DNA of 64,000 bases from Coccinella septempunctata (lineage: Eukaryota; Arthropoda; Insecta; Coleoptera; Coccinellidae). The DNA lies in contig NC_058198.1 in assembly GCF_907165205.1 (NCBI RefSeq), forward strand, positions 19,214,740-19,278,739, written 5' to 3'. A model generated the notes under the pieces. The model made no database searches. It was not told the DNA's origin and worked only from the letters and a program-made list of their open reading frames with translations. Shown here one piece after another: positions 27,625 to 38,948 of this stretch. The position numbers were made by a program, and so were the translations under genes. Numbering within the stretch: the first letter of the stretch is position 1; each line of letters starts with the position of its first letter.

Positions 27625-30600
27625 TTACATTTCAGACGGTCCCTCTCCAAGGGAGGACTTCAGATCCTTGATGTGAATGTGTCGGAGAATCTTACCACTG
27701 CCATCCTTGATGTCATATACCACAGGAGATACTACCTTTATAACGGTATACGGTCCGGAGTATTTCGGAGCCAACTTGGCTGCAATTCCCTCCACTGCGG
27801 AAGACAAGGGATGTTCCCTTCGGTATACTTGGTCTCCTACTCGACATCGCCAGTCCCTCCGACGTAGATTGTAGTAGTGGCTCTGCTGGGAGAAAGCTCG
27901 TGCCAATCTAGATCTGACAAACTCATAAGTTTCGGTGAAACGGTTTAATTTGTTTGCATGCAAAGCAACTTGCGGTTCGGTATCTGATTCGGTGTCTGGT
28001 TCGGTGTGTTCCTTTTCATCCCGGTTGGCCATCTCGGTTAGATACTTGGCGTTCGGTGAACGCATCTCCCTGCCAAAATTCAGGAATGCTGGGGTGTATC
28101 CGGTCGACTCCTGCCTTGCAGAGTTTATTGCGAATGTCAATTCCTTCAGATGCTCATCCCAGGTACGCTGATCCTTTTCACAGAACTGGGCTATCATTGT
28201 TTTGAGGGTACGGTTGACTCTTTCTACGGGGTTACATTGGGGAGAATATACTGGTGCTAAACGGTGTCGGATCCCAAGGTCTCGCAGACTTCCCTTGAAC
28301 AATCGGCTATCATATTGTGAACCATTATCACTGATCACGGTTTTCGGGCATCCAAACTTCAGGATTACATCCTCATATAAAGCCTGGTACACACCCTTTG
28401 CGGTTGCTCTTCTCAGGGGCCTGGCCTCCACCCATTTTGAAAATCGGTCCTGCATCACAACTAAATAACAATTTCCCTTCCTCGAACGAGGAAGCGGTCC
28501 CACAATATCGGTGCTAACGGTATCCCAAGGTTCTCTTACCACATACGGATGCATCTTTCCAGGGGGCTTCTGTTGCGGAACTTTGTACCTCTGACACGTA
28601 CCACATTTACGGACATATCGGGCTATTTCCTTGAACATTCCTGGCCAATAGTAATTTCGGGCTATACGGGTTATGGTTTTCGCTATCCCCAGGTGTCCAG
28701 CGGTCGGTCGGTCGTGGTTTTCCTGTAAAATATCTATTCGGTCATCCTTTGGAACGCATAGCTTCCAAGGACTGCCGAATTCAGGCTCGGTAAAATCATC
28801 AGCATCCCAAAAATGGCGGTATAATTTTCCGGACACAATACTGTAATCGGGAAACGCTGCGGGGTTCGCTCTTACCTCAGCCAATTTCTTTCGGTACCAT
28901 TTACAACTTACTGTCTCCTCGGTCAGACATATAGTCTCGGTGGTCGGTAACGGATTTCTGGATAGACTGTCTGCTACACGGTTGAGGGCTCCTTTCCGGT
29001 ACTTTATCTCGAAGTCGTATTGCTGTAGAAATATGCTCCATCTCGCAATTCTTCCGGTGGGAGACTTGATAGATTGCAGCCATCGCAAGCTCATGTGGTC
29101 GGTTATAACGGTAAAACGGTAGCCTTCTAGATACGGACGCAGCTTGTCAATGCTCCAAACTATTGCCAGACATTCCTTTTCTGTAACAGAGTAATTTTTC
29201 TCTGGACCTGACAAGGTCCTGCTAGCATAAGCGATTACTTTTTCCTGTCCATCAACGGTCTGTGTCAGGGCAGCTCCCAGTCCTGCATCGGATGCATCGG
29301 TTTGAAGGACGAACGGTTTTGAAAAGTCCGGACAGGCCAATACCGGTGAGTGGGTCAATTTCTGTTTCAGGGTCTCAAAAGCGGTCTGTTGGGCGGTCTC
29401 CCATTTCCAGGTTTGATTCTTCTTGAGTAATGCGGTCAACGGAGTCACAACTTTGGAGAAGTCTTCGATGAATCTTCGGTACCATGAAGCAACACCAAGG
29501 AAACTTCTCAACTCTCGTACGGATTTCGGTGCAGGCATCTCATTTATGGCTGAAATCTTATCAGGATCGGTACAAATGCCGTCCTCGGTTACTACATGTC
29601 CCAGATACTTCAATGATTTTCTTACAAACTCACATTTTTCCGGATTTAATTGCAGGTTGGCCTCCCTGAGGCGGTGGAAAACTTTCCTTAAGTTGTCAAG
29701 ATGTTCGTCCAATGTTTCTCCAAGAACTACTATGTCATCCAAGTACGCAAATGCATCCGGTTCCATCTCAGGGCCAATAACTCGGTCTAAAAGACGTTGA
29801 AAGGATGCCGGTGCGGAATGCAGACCAAAAGCCATTACTTTGAACTGGAACAGCCCACGGCCAGGGACGGTAAATGCGGTGATCGGTCGACTCTCGGGGG
29901 CTAACGGTACCTGCCAATAACCCTGTTTCAAATCAATAGTGGATATATACTTGGCTTTTCTCAACTTGTCTAAAATTCCTGAAATATAAGGCAACGGATA
30001 GGCATCTTTAACGGAGACATTGTTAACCATTCGGAAATCTATACAAAATCGGGGTTTACCATCCTTTTTCTTGACAATTACTATCGGTGAACTCCACGGG
30101 GATGAAGACGGTTCTATAATGCCTTCGGCCAGCATTCGGTCGACCTCATTGTTTATTATCTCCTGCATCTTCGGATTTTGGGGACGGTAACGTTGCTTGA
30201 TCGGTTCGGTGCCTGGTTTGAGTTTAATTCGGTGTTGCATCAGTGGAGTTGTTCCTCGGAGATTTTCGAACGCCTTCAATTCGGTCTGTAGAAACTCCTC
30301 CAGCCTGACTTTCTCTTCTCCACTCAGGTTCGACAAAAGCGGTCCTATCGCATGTAGTTGTCCTCGGTTCTCTGGCTCGCTGGGCCGGGCTTGGATGGAC
30401 CTTCCATTCAGGAAACATTCGGCGGTTTGGAGATTAATGGAAAAGTTGTGTGTCCTCAGTATATCCATTCCCAGTACTACATTGATCGGTAAATCTGAAA
30501 CTAACAACAATTTAGCTTCCATAATTTCAGACCCAATTCGGACCGGTGCGGTATATATTTCTTTAATCGGTATTGAACTTCCGTTAGCGACGGTGGTGGT

Positions 30601-30840
30601 AACGTCCCTAACATAATCCGGTTGTATACCCACTACCCTGCAGTAGGCGGCCACTTCACTGCTGATAAAGGACCTGGTGGCTCCGGTGTCCAACAGTGCT
30701 GGGAACTCCTTGTCTCCTATAAAAACATTAATTATCGGTCGGTAATCGGTAGGTTTTTCTTTCTCATGGACCGAGGATGGGGTTGCTTGGAACTGACGGA
30801 TCCCCGGTTTCGGACAGTTCCTTAGTAGTTTAACGGACAC
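27625..30840 (-). CDS. pol: Gypsy Pol polyprotein, copy 2
   Basis: The 1071-codon ORF has all the catalytic residues listed for copy 1. In the integrase C-terminal linker (about residue 937) it has Met where copy 1 has Ile (ATG against ATA). Copy 3 shares the Met. The reading frame depends on the frameshift at 30828-30834. Confidence 0.95.
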   Translation of the reverse strand: MSVKLLRNCPKPGIRQFQATPSSVHEKEKPTDYRPIINVFIGDKEFPALLDTGATRSFISSEVAAYCRVVGIQPDYVRDVTTTVANGSSIPIKEIYTAPVRIGSEIMEAKLLLVSDLPINVVLGMDILRTHNFSINLQTAECFLNGRSIQARPSEPENRGQLHAIGPLLSNLSGEEKVRLEEFLQTELKAFENLRGTTPLMQHRIKLKPGTEPIKQRYRPQNPKMQEIINNEVDRMLAEGIIEPSSSPWSSPIVIVKKKDGKPRFCIDFRMVNNVSVKDAYPLPYISGILDKLRKAKYISTIDLKQGYWQVPLAPESRPITAFTVPGRGLFQFKVMAFGLHSAPASFQRLLDRVIGPEMEPDAFAYLDDIVVLGETLDEHLDNLRKVFHRLREANLQLNPEKCEFVRKSLKYLGHVVTEDGICTDPDKISAINEMPAPKSVRELRSFLGVASWYRRFIEDFSKVVTPLTALLKKNQTWKWETAQQTAFETLKQKLTHSPVLACPDFSKPFVLQTDASDAGLGAALTQTVDGQEKVIAYASRTLSGPEKNYSVTEKECLAIVWSIDKLRPYLEGYRFTVITDHMSLRWLQSIKSPTGRIARWSIFLQQYDFEIKYRKGALNRVADSLSRNPLPTTETICLTEETVSCKWYRKKLAEVRANPAAFPDYSIVSGKLYRHFWDADDFTEPEFGSPWKLCVPKDDRIDILQENHDRPTAGHLGIAKTITRIARNYYWPGMFKEIARYVRKCGTCQRYKVPQQKPPGKMHPYVVREPWDTVSTDIVGPLPRSRKGNCYLVVMQDRFSKWVEARPLRRATAKGVYQALYEDVILKFGCPKTVISDNGSQYDSRLFKGSLRDLGIRHRLAPVYSPQCNPVERVNRTLKTMIAQFCEKDQRTWDEHLKELTFAINSARQESTGYTPAFLNFGREMRSPNAKYLTEMANRDEKEHTEPDTESDTEPQVALHANKLNRFTETYEFVRSRLARAFSQQSHYYNLRRRDWRCRVGDQVYRREHPLSSAVEGIAAKLAPKYSGPYTVIKVVSPVVYDIKDGSGKILRHIHIKDLKSSLGEGPSEM
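30789..30834 (-). promoter_or_regulatory. gag-pol -1 frameshift signal, copy 2
   Basis: GTTAAAC lies at 30828-30834 with the same 6-nt spacer and 7-bp hairpin as copy 1. Confidence 0.8.
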
Positions 30841-31760
30841 TTACAATCCCTAGACATGACACCCCTCTTACCACATCGAGAGCAGAACAGCAGCGGTTTC
30901 GAGGTGCACTGTGCTCGGAGATGACCCTTGCCACCACATCTCCAGCACTGGGGTTCGGTTGACGGTCGGTTCGACTTTTTCGGTTCATCCTGTCGCTGGG
31001 GTATTGCGGAGCTCTGAGCTACTTTCGGTTTTTCAGACGGTTCGGTGTGGTTCGGAGTGTTCAGGTGCATTCCGATCGGTTTGACGTTCGGTGGGGAATT
31101 TCGGAAGGTAAGATGCGGTTCGTTGATGAGACTCTTTTGGATCGGTGGCGAAGCATAGTTAGCGGTTTGCCATTTGACCAATTCAAAAACTTTTCCTTTT
31201 CGGAGCAGTTCTTCTATGGTTGAAGTCGGTTGGAAGGCCAGGGCGGTTTGCAGTTCTGGCAGTAAACGTCGTCGGATGATATTCACCTGTTCTTCCTCGG
31301 TCGGTCGCTTTACGGTCAGCTTCTGAAACAGATTTTGCATTCGAGTTACATACAACAAGAGTCGCTCATCGGTTCCTTGAGTGCGTTTCTTGATTTCCTC
31401 CAAAAGGATGTCCTCGTAGTCGGGAGGAAGAAAGGCCTCTCGGAGTTGTTCCTTGAAATCGGTCCAGTCGGTGAAGGTGCCTCTCCGGGGAATGTACCAG
31501 TCTCTTGCATCCCTACGTAACAGCTCGTATTTTGACTCGAATAACTGTTCGTGGCTCACCTTTCTAGCCTCGGCAAGATACTCAGCCTTCTCCAGGAATG
31601 AGGTCACACTGGTTGACCCATCGAACGTCAGGTTCCATTTCCACACAGGAACGGTAGGAACGATGGAATGGTCGGTGGTTTTCGGCGGTTTCATCGGCGG
31701 GTATTCGGTCGTCAGTTCGGCTTCCTTGGTCGTCGGTCCTTCGCTTCTTACTTCTCTCAT
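30822..31760 (-). CDS. gag: Gag (capsid and nucleocapsid), copy 2
   Basis: The 312-residue product appears identical to that of copy 1. One silent difference is visible early in the gene (AACGTC here on the plus strand, AACGTT in copy 1). It is separated from the upstream ORF by the same in-frame TAA (31791-31793). Confidence 0.93.
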   Translation of the reverse strand: MREVRSEGPTTKEAELTTEYPPMKPPKTTDHSIVPTVPVWKWNLTFDGSTSVTSFLEKAEYLAEARKVSHEQLFESKYELLRRDARDWYIPRRGTFTDWTDFKEQLREAFLPPDYEDILLEEIKKRTQGTDERLLLYVTRMQNLFQKLTVKRPTEEEQVNIIRRRLLPELQTALAFQPTSTIEELLRKGKVFELVKWQTANYASPPIQKSLINEPHLTFRNSPPNVKPIGMHLNTPNHTEPSEKPKVAQSSAIPQRQDEPKKSNRPSTEPQCWRCGGKGHLRAQCTSKPLLFCSRCGKRGVMSRDCKCPLNY

Positions 31761-31790
31761 CCCAGCGGTATCGGTAGGAGATGAGGCAAA

Positions 31791-32588
31791 TTAAACTCTC
31801 CTGGTTGATTCGGCAAACTCCCTCGTTAATCGCCTTGACTCAGGGGATGTTATTAGCGGTCTGTTTTCCTCACTGGTTCGGTCGGTTGGCAGTGCTTGTT
31901 CAACGGGATTAAATGGGAGGATGTCGGCGGGCGGTCGGTGGTATGAAGGTTGTTTCTGCAAAAAAGTACGTTCAATTTGTTCGGTTAATAATCTGCAAAC
32001 TTCTTGTCGGTTTTGCTGCAGCCGGTCGTCTTGAGTGGTCGGTCGGGATATGTCACAATCTTCTCCCAAGTTCAACAAGTCTGCTTCTCCAACGGTGGTT
32101 GAGCACGGAATCAGACCTGGACCAAGTCTAGATGCGCAGTCCGGTAATTCCTGGTCAATCAGCGACGGTGTTCCGGCTGACAGGTTCTCTGGAATACCAC
32201 CTAACCAGTGAGTATTCTCCAGCAATCTCATAGCCATCTTCAGAGAGTGCTCCAGCTCGGTTTTCTTGTGAAGCAGACTGACAGCTTCCGGAGATAAACT
32301 TCTCAGTCGGCCTTGAACGTGCAGTAGCCGGCTCCTAATGCGCTGCAACTCATTGTCTCTATTATTAAAATCGAACTCACATATCTCTCCCATCAAGTCG
32401 AACAACTTGGCACCACAAACCCCAATTTCCTGTGCCTGGTCAATTTCATCTCTTGGAATGAACGGTATGTCGGAATGGATGGCCCTTCTCAGTTGAGCTC
32501 TTTTCTCCTGAACGGTGTGTCCCACGGTGCAGCCTCTTGCCTCTAACTCCCACGTAAGTTCGTCACTTTTCAGTCGGTTGACATCCAT
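31791..32588 (-). CDS. Gag N-terminal SAP-like ORF, copy 2 (one extra codon)
   Basis: The protein has 265 residues. A 3-bp insertion near 31906 changes PFTVEQ to PFNPVEQ; otherwise it matches copy 1. The insertion keeps frame and is the clearest mark that distinguishes copy 2. Confidence 0.85.
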   Translation of the reverse strand: MDVNRLKSDELTWELEARGCTVGHTVQEKRAQLRRAIHSDIPFIPRDEIDQAQEIGVCGAKLFDLMGEICEFDFNNRDNELQRIRSRLLHVQGRLRSLSPEAVSLLHKKTELEHSLKMAMRLLENTHWLGGIPENLSAGTPSLIDQELPDCASRLGPGLIPCSTTVGEADLLNLGEDCDISRPTTQDDRLQQNRQEVCRLLTEQIERTFLQKQPSYHRPPADILPFNPVEQALPTDRTSEENRPLITSPESRRLTREFAESTRRV

Positions 32589-32741
32589 TTTTACGGTACC
32601 AGAAACTCAGAAGAAAGATTTACAATATGTACTATTCGGATATATGCCAGAAACAAAGAACGGTTACCAATTTGCCAGTGAAGAGTATTTAAAGAAAACG
32701 GTACGGTTACGGTAACAGGAACTACTCACAGAACAGCAGAA

Positions 32742-32759
32742 GTCCCTGCTCGGGCGCCA
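32742..32759 (-). promoter_or_regulatory. Primer binding site, copy 2
   Basis: Same 18-nt Lys-type site, 2 nt after LTR3. Confidence 0.9.
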
Positions 32760-32761
32760 GA

Positions 32762-34717
32762 TGTGATAGACTTTTCGTACTCTGGCAGCTCCTTACGGTT
32801 GCTCGGGCGCCAGTGGGGCAATCAGTCAAACCCCACGTCTCTCACAGAATCCCCAAAGAGTTGGAGAGCCCGGGTAGACTTGAGTATCAGTGGAGAAGGG
32901 TATCGATGAAGACTAGGGCGGTAGCGTCTTCTAAGTGTCTGCTTTTCAACGGTCTTTAGGCGTCAGAAAGAGTACTTACCTCTTCTAACTAAACTCTTAG
33001 ATGAAACTGATTTAATAAATAGACTCTCACTGGCAAAATAATTGGCAACAAAAATAAATGTTCAACTATTTATTTCTATTACAATAAACTATACACAAAA
33101 GAGAATAGACAGGTACACTAAAGCGTGGACGTCAACGGCTGTGTCTGGTCGGCGCTGGACGGCTGGCAAAATTTCACTTCAGGAAAATGGACGGTTTCGG
33201 AAATATACGGAAGTAAGTCAAGTCTCAACTAAACTAAGTGCAAGTAAACATGCACGGTTTCGGAAAAATATACGGAAGTAAGTCAAGTTTCAATTAAACT
33301 GGGTGCAAAGAAACATGCACGGTTTCGTAAAAATATACGGAAGTAAGTCAAGTTTCAATTAAACTAAGTGCAAAGAACGGTTTCGGAAAAATATACGGAA
33401 GTAAGTCAAGTTTCAATTAAACTGAGTGCAAAGAAACATGCACGGTTTCGGAAAAATATACGGAAGTAAGTCAAGTTTCAATTAAACTAATTGCAAAGAA
33501 CGGTTTCGGAAAAATATACGGAAGTAAGTCAAGTTTCAATTAAACTAATTGCAAAGAACGGTTTCGGAAAAATATACGGAAGTAAGTCAAGTTTCAATTA
33601 AACTGGGTGCAAAGAAACATGCACGGTTTCGTAAAAATATTTCAACTAAGGCAAGACACAATTGAATGAAAAGTACGAACGGTTTTAAAAATAATCAACG
33701 GAATTCAGTCAGGTCGAAATTTGAAAACACCAGTTCACCGGGGTACGCCCTCTATCTCTGTCTCGGTGGTTTGCCTATGATCCGGTGTCCTTCGGTCTCT
33801 CTCTCTCTCTCGGTGACCTCAAGCTGGCTGGCTGTCAAACAGCGGCCACAGAGTCCGGCGGTGAGGGTGTTTAACGGTTATGGAATCCCAACTCTATGCT
33901 CGGCGAATCTAACCTATAACTATAATTCAAACGGTTGGAAATCGGGATGAAACGGTCAAATATTCAGGAATCGGAAAAATCAGGAGGGCCCAACGTCCTC
34001 CTGGGACCCAAATGTCACCCTACGGTAACGGAAAGCTATATACGGCAGGAAATGGTCAATCTACGGTTAATTCGGATTTTCAGCCAAGCAAAAGTCTAGA
34101 GAGAATATTATTCCATAAAGGTGCAATGAAGCGGTAATAATTTCAACAATCACTTGCCTTAGATTTTCCTTTGATTCGTAAGTACGGTTTTACTAACTTT
34201 GCACACACTCCACTCGTTCACCTCTCAACAACGATTGTCCCTTTTTTTCTCTTCACCTTCCAGGGCCGCGAAGAAATATCCCCTCTCTACTCGGAAAAAC
34301 TCTCCCCCCTATGGGAAACTCACCAATCCATTGGATAAAGCAAAAATGATACGGTTATTCAATTGGCCCAGAAAAAGACAGAGGCAACGGATGAGAAGGA
34401 AAGTAGAAAAAGTTATGAGAACTTTTTCAGAGCAAACAAAAAATGGTAGAACGGAAAGAATTATTAAAATAAATGAATTCTGAAAACATAAGAGATACGG
34501 TCTTTCCTACTAACATGGACTGACCGGTGGAAAACTATGAACTAACAATTATCGGTAAGGCTCCTTTCAATCGTAACACACAACTATTGTTATCGGTACA
34601 CCCCCTATGACAGTATTTCGGTTTTCTTCAAAAATATCTCGGTTATCAGGCATTATTATGCAAGTATCGGTGGAAAAATTTAATTTTTTGTGGCGGAGCA
34701 AAATCTGGTTCGTCACA
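32762..34717 (-). repeat. LTR3 (shared by copies 2 and 3)
   Basis: The LTR is 1956 bp. Differences from the others seen by eye are ATGGTAGAAC for ATGGTGGAAC near 34447 and TCGGTGGAAA for TCGGTTGAAA near 34671. Confidence 0.93.
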
Positions 34718-34728
34718 CCCCCCTCTGC
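34718..34728 (-). promoter_or_regulatory. Polypurine tract, copy 3
   Basis: Same GCAGAGGGGGG directly before LTR3's start. Confidence 0.85.
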
Positions 34729-35034
34729 CGTGTGCAAGAAAAATAAAACGGAGTTTTATTTTTCTTCTAACCCTCCTGGGTTTTCGGTGTAATTTGCGGT
34801 AGTAGCCTGTGAACAAACCAAAGTTGCGGGGTTATTAAACTCGGAACTATTTTCTGGTATTGTGACCTAGTTAGCGGTACTTTGATGGTGGAAACGGTTA
34901 GCGCATCCACCATTTCGGTTGGTGAAATAAAAGATATTTTTCGGAACGGTATTTATTCAACGGAAATATTCAATTCAACGGTATTAACAACGGTGCTCTT
35001 TTTTTTTTTTTTTTTTTGTACGGTAATAACGGTA

Positions 35035-35637
35035 TTAATCTACTTTCACCTTTTTCGGTGGGGTCGGCAACGGTGTGGGCGGCGACGGTTTGGACGGTAC
35101 CGGTATGTGCGTCGGTTCAGGCGTCGGTGCAGGCGTCGGTACAGGCGTCGGTACAGGCGTCGGTGCAGGCGTCGGTGTGGCGGGCTTCAACCGGAGATCC
35201 GGGAGTACGGCCTCTGCCCTGCTTCCTGAGGGTCCGCTCCGGCTTGGGGTTCCTCGCTGGCTGACGGTGGTTAAGGGAGGTCTGCGGTCACGGTTGGTGG
35301 TTCGGGCACAGCAATCCCGTGATAGGACACCCACGCAGCCACACCTAGAACAAAATTTCAGCCGCTCCCCTCTGCAGTGTTCTCGTCGGTGGCCTTCGTT
35401 GCCACACCGCCAACAGCTTCGGGGGCCCAACCCCAGGTAGACGTGATATCCATCGGTACCCACGGTCCTGGTGGCTGGCGGTTCTGTGCTGGTCCCGGCG
35501 TCTCTTTTTCTTTCCGGCGGCACCTCCCAGTCTGCCGACAGGCTGAGCGTCGACCCATTACTTGCTGGAGAAGGCGGTCCGGACGGTGGGGTCGGTTCCC
35601 TAAAGGTTAACGGTCGGCCCATCGAGTAACGTTTCAT
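35035..35637 (-). CDS. ORF3: nucleocapsid-like protein, copy 3 (variant)
   Basis: The protein has 200 residues. Compared with copies 1 and 2 it has Arg for Lys at residue 13 and one Val for Ala in the Pro-Thr repeat. The zinc-knuckle residues and basic tail are unchanged. All three copies keep the frame open. Confidence 0.88.
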   Translation of the reverse strand: MKRYSMGRPLTFREPTPPSGPPSPASNGSTLSLSADWEVPPERKRDAGTSTEPPATRTVGTDGYHVYLGLGPRSCWRCGNEGHRREHCRGERLKFCSRCGCVGVLSRDCCARTTNRDRRPPLTTVSQRGTPSRSGPSGSRAEAVLPDLRLKPATPTPAPTPVPTPVPTPAPTPEPTHIPVPSKPSPPTPLPTPPKKVKVD

Positions 35638-35732
35638 CCTGCGAATGTCATACGTTAATCAAACAGAAAATAACGGTTCATCGGTACCCTGTTAGGTCAA
35701 TCGGTTTTTTTTTTTTTGTTAGTAACGGTTTT

Positions 35733-38700
35733 TTACATTTCAGACGGTCCCTCTCCAAGGGAGGACTTCAGATCCTTGATGTGAATGTGTCGGAGAATCT
35801 TACCACTGCCATCCTTGATGTCATATACCACAGGAGATACTACCTTTATAACGGTATACGGTCCGGAGTATTTCGGAGCCAACTTGGCTGCAATTCCCTC
35901 CACTGCGGAAGACAAGGGATGTTCCCTTCGGTATACTTGGTCTCCTACTCGACATCGCCAGTCCCTCCGACGTAGATTGTAGTAGTGGCTCTGCTGGGAG
36001 AAAGCTCGTGCCAATCTAGATCTGACAAACTCATAAGTTTCGGTGAAACGGTTTAATTTGTTTGCATGCAAAGCAACTTGCGGTTCGGTATCTGATTCGG
36101 TGTCTGGTTCGGTGTGTTCCTTTTCATCCCGGTTGGCCATCTCGGTTAGATACTTGGCGTTCGGTGAACGCATCTCCCTGCCAAAATTCAGGAATGCTGG
36201 GGTGTATCCGGTCGACTCCTGCCTTGCAGAGTTTATTGCGAATGTCAATTCCTTCAGATGCTCATCCCAGGTACGCTGATCCTTTTCACAGAACTGGGCT
36301 ATCATTGTTTTGAGGGTACGGTTGACTCTTTCTACGGGGTTACATTGGGGAGAATATACTGGTGCTAAACGGTGTCGGATCCCAAGGTCTCGCAGACTTC
36401 CCTTGAACAATCGGCTATCATATTGTGAACCATTATCACTGATCACGGTTTTCGGGCATCCAAACTTCAGGATTACATCCTCATATAAAGCCTGGTACAC
36501 ACCCTTTGCGGTTGCTCTTCTCAGGGGCCTGGCCTCCACCCATTTTGAAAATCGGTCCTGCATCACAACTAAATAACAATTTCCCTTCCTCGAACGAGGA
36601 AGCGGTCCCACAATATCGGTGCTAACGGTATCCCAAGGTTCTCTTACCACATACGGATGCATCTTTCCAGGGGGCTTCTGTTGCGGAACTTTGTACCTCT
36701 GACACGTACCACATTTACGGACATATCGGGCTATTTCCTTGAACATTCCTGGCCAATAGTAATTTCGGGCTATACGGGTTATGGTTTTCGCTATCCCCAG
36801 GTGTCCAGCGGTCGGTCGGTCGTGGTTTTCCTGTAAAATATCTATTCGGTCATCCTTTGGAACGCATAGCTTCCAAGGACTGCCGAATTCAGGCTCGGTA
36901 AAATCATCAGCATCCCAAAAATGGCGGTATAATTTTCCGGACACAATACTGTAATCGGGAAACGCTGCGGGGTTCGCTCTTACCTCAGCCAATTTCTTTC
37001 GGTACCATTTACAACTTACTGTCTCCTCGGTCAGACATATAGTCTCGGTGGTCGGTAACGGATTTCTGGATAGACTGTCTGCTACACGGTTGAGGGCTCC
37101 TTTCCGGTACTTTATCTCGAAGTCGTATTGCTGTAGAAATATGCTCCATCTCGCAATTCTTCCGGTGGGAGACTTGATAGATTGCAGCCATCGCAAGCTC
37201 ATGTGGTCGGTTATAACGGTGAAACGGTAGCCTTCTAGATACGGACGCAGCTTGTCAATGCTCCAAACTATTGCCAGACATTCCTTTTCTGTAACAGAGT
37301 AATTTTTCTCTGGACCTGACAAGGTCCTGCTAGCATAAGCGATTACTTTTTCCTGTCCATCAACGGTCTGTGTCAGGGCAGCTCCCAGTCCTGCATCGGA
37401 TGCATCGGTTTGAAGGACGAACGGTTTTGAAAAGTCCGGACAGGCCAATACCGGTGAGTGGGTCAATTTCTGTTTCAGGGTCTCAAAAGCGGTCTGTTGG
37501 GCGGTCTCCCATTTCCAGGTTTGATTCTTCTTGAGTAATGCGGTCAACGGAGTCACAACTTTGGAGAAGTCTTCGATGAATCTTCGGTACCATGAAGCAA
37601 CACCAAGGAAACTTCTCAACTCTCGTACGGATTTCGGTGCAGGCATCTCATTTATGGCTGAAATCTTATCAGGATCGGTACAAATGCCGTCCTCGGTTAC
37701 TACATGTCCCAGATACTTCAATGATTTTCTTACAAACTCACATTTTTCCGGATTTAATTGCAGGTTGGCCTCCCTGAGGCGGTGGAAAACTTTCCTTAAG
37801 TTGTCAAGATGTTCGTCCAATGTTTCTCCAAGAACTACTATGTCATCCAAGTACGCAAATGCATCCGGTTCCATCTCAGGGCCAATAACTCGGTCTAAAA
37901 GACGTTGAAAGGATGCCGGTGCGGAATGCAGACCAAAAGCCATTACTTTGAACTGGAACAGCCCACGGCCAGGGACGGTAAATGCGGTGATCGGTCGACT
38001 CTCGGGGGCTAACGGTACCTGCCAATAACCCTGTTTCAAATCAATAGTGGATATATACTTGGCTTTTCTCAACTTGTCTAAAATTCCTGAAATATAAGGC
38101 AACGGATAGGCATCTTTAACGGAGACATTGTTAACCATTCGGAAATCTATACAAAATCGGGGTTTACCATCCTTTTTCTTGACAATTACTATCGGTGAAC
38201 TCCACGGGGATGAAGACGGTTCTATAATGCCTTCGGCCAGCATTCGGTCGACCTCATTGTTTATTATCTCCTGCATCTTCGGATTTTGGGGACGGTAACG
38301 TTGCTTGATCGGTTCGGTGCCTGGTTTGAGTTTAATTCGGTGTTGCATCAGTGGAGTTGTTCCTCGGAGATTTTCGAACGCCTTCAATTCGGTCTGTAGA
38401 AACTCCTCCAGCCTGACTTTCTCTTCTCCACTCAGGTTCGACAAAAGCGGTCCTATCGCATGTAGTTGTCCTCGGTTCTCTGGCTCGCTGGGCCGGGCTT
38501 GGATGGACCTTCCATTCAGGAAACATTCGGCGGTTTGGAGATTAATGGAAAAGTTGTGTGTCCTCAGTATATCCATTCCCAGTACTACATTGATCGGTAA
38601 ATCTGAAACTAACAACAATTTAGCTTCCATAATTTCAGACCCAATTCGGACCGGTGCGGTATATATTTCTTTAATCGGTATTGAACTTCCGTTAGCGACG

Positions 38701-38948
38701 GTGGTGGTAACGTCCCTAACATAATCCGGTTGTATACCCACTACCCTGCAGTAGGCGGCCACTTCACTGCTGATAAAGGACCTGGTGGCTCCGGTGTCCA
38801 ACAGTGCTGGGAACTCCTTGTCTCCTATAAAAACATTAATTATCGGTCGGTAATCGGTAGGTTTTTCTTTCTCATGGACCGAGGATGGGGTTGCTTGGAA
38901 CTGACGGATCCCCGGTTTCGGACAGTTCCTTAGTAGTTTAACGGACAC
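35733..38948 (-). CDS. pol: Gypsy Pol polyprotein, copy 3
   Basis: The 1071-codon ORF is intact, with the same protein as copy 2 as far as I can see. A silent difference lies near 37220 (plus strand GGTGAAACGG against GGTAAAACGG). Confidence 0.95.
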   Translation of the reverse strand: MSVKLLRNCPKPGIRQFQATPSSVHEKEKPTDYRPIINVFIGDKEFPALLDTGATRSFISSEVAAYCRVVGIQPDYVRDVTTTVANGSSIPIKEIYTAPVRIGSEIMEAKLLLVSDLPINVVLGMDILRTHNFSINLQTAECFLNGRSIQARPSEPENRGQLHAIGPLLSNLSGEEKVRLEEFLQTELKAFENLRGTTPLMQHRIKLKPGTEPIKQRYRPQNPKMQEIINNEVDRMLAEGIIEPSSSPWSSPIVIVKKKDGKPRFCIDFRMVNNVSVKDAYPLPYISGILDKLRKAKYISTIDLKQGYWQVPLAPESRPITAFTVPGRGLFQFKVMAFGLHSAPASFQRLLDRVIGPEMEPDAFAYLDDIVVLGETLDEHLDNLRKVFHRLREANLQLNPEKCEFVRKSLKYLGHVVTEDGICTDPDKISAINEMPAPKSVRELRSFLGVASWYRRFIEDFSKVVTPLTALLKKNQTWKWETAQQTAFETLKQKLTHSPVLACPDFSKPFVLQTDASDAGLGAALTQTVDGQEKVIAYASRTLSGPEKNYSVTEKECLAIVWSIDKLRPYLEGYRFTVITDHMSLRWLQSIKSPTGRIARWSIFLQQYDFEIKYRKGALNRVADSLSRNPLPTTETICLTEETVSCKWYRKKLAEVRANPAAFPDYSIVSGKLYRHFWDADDFTEPEFGSPWKLCVPKDDRIDILQENHDRPTAGHLGIAKTITRIARNYYWPGMFKEIARYVRKCGTCQRYKVPQQKPPGKMHPYVVREPWDTVSTDIVGPLPRSRKGNCYLVVMQDRFSKWVEARPLRRATAKGVYQALYEDVILKFGCPKTVISDNGSQYDSRLFKGSLRDLGIRHRLAPVYSPQCNPVERVNRTLKTMIAQFCEKDQRTWDEHLKELTFAINSARQESTGYTPAFLNFGREMRSPNAKYLTEMANRDEKEHTEPDTESDTEPQVALHANKLNRFTETYEFVRSRLARAFSQQSHYYNLRRRDWRCRVGDQVYRREHPLSSAVEGIAAKLAPKYSGPYTVIKVVSPVVYDIKDGSGKILRHIHIKDLKSSLGEGPSEM
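38897..38942 (-). promoter_or_regulatory. gag-pol -1 frameshift signal, copy 3
   Basis: GTTAAAC lies at 38936-38942 with the same spacer and hairpin as the other copies. Confidence 0.8.
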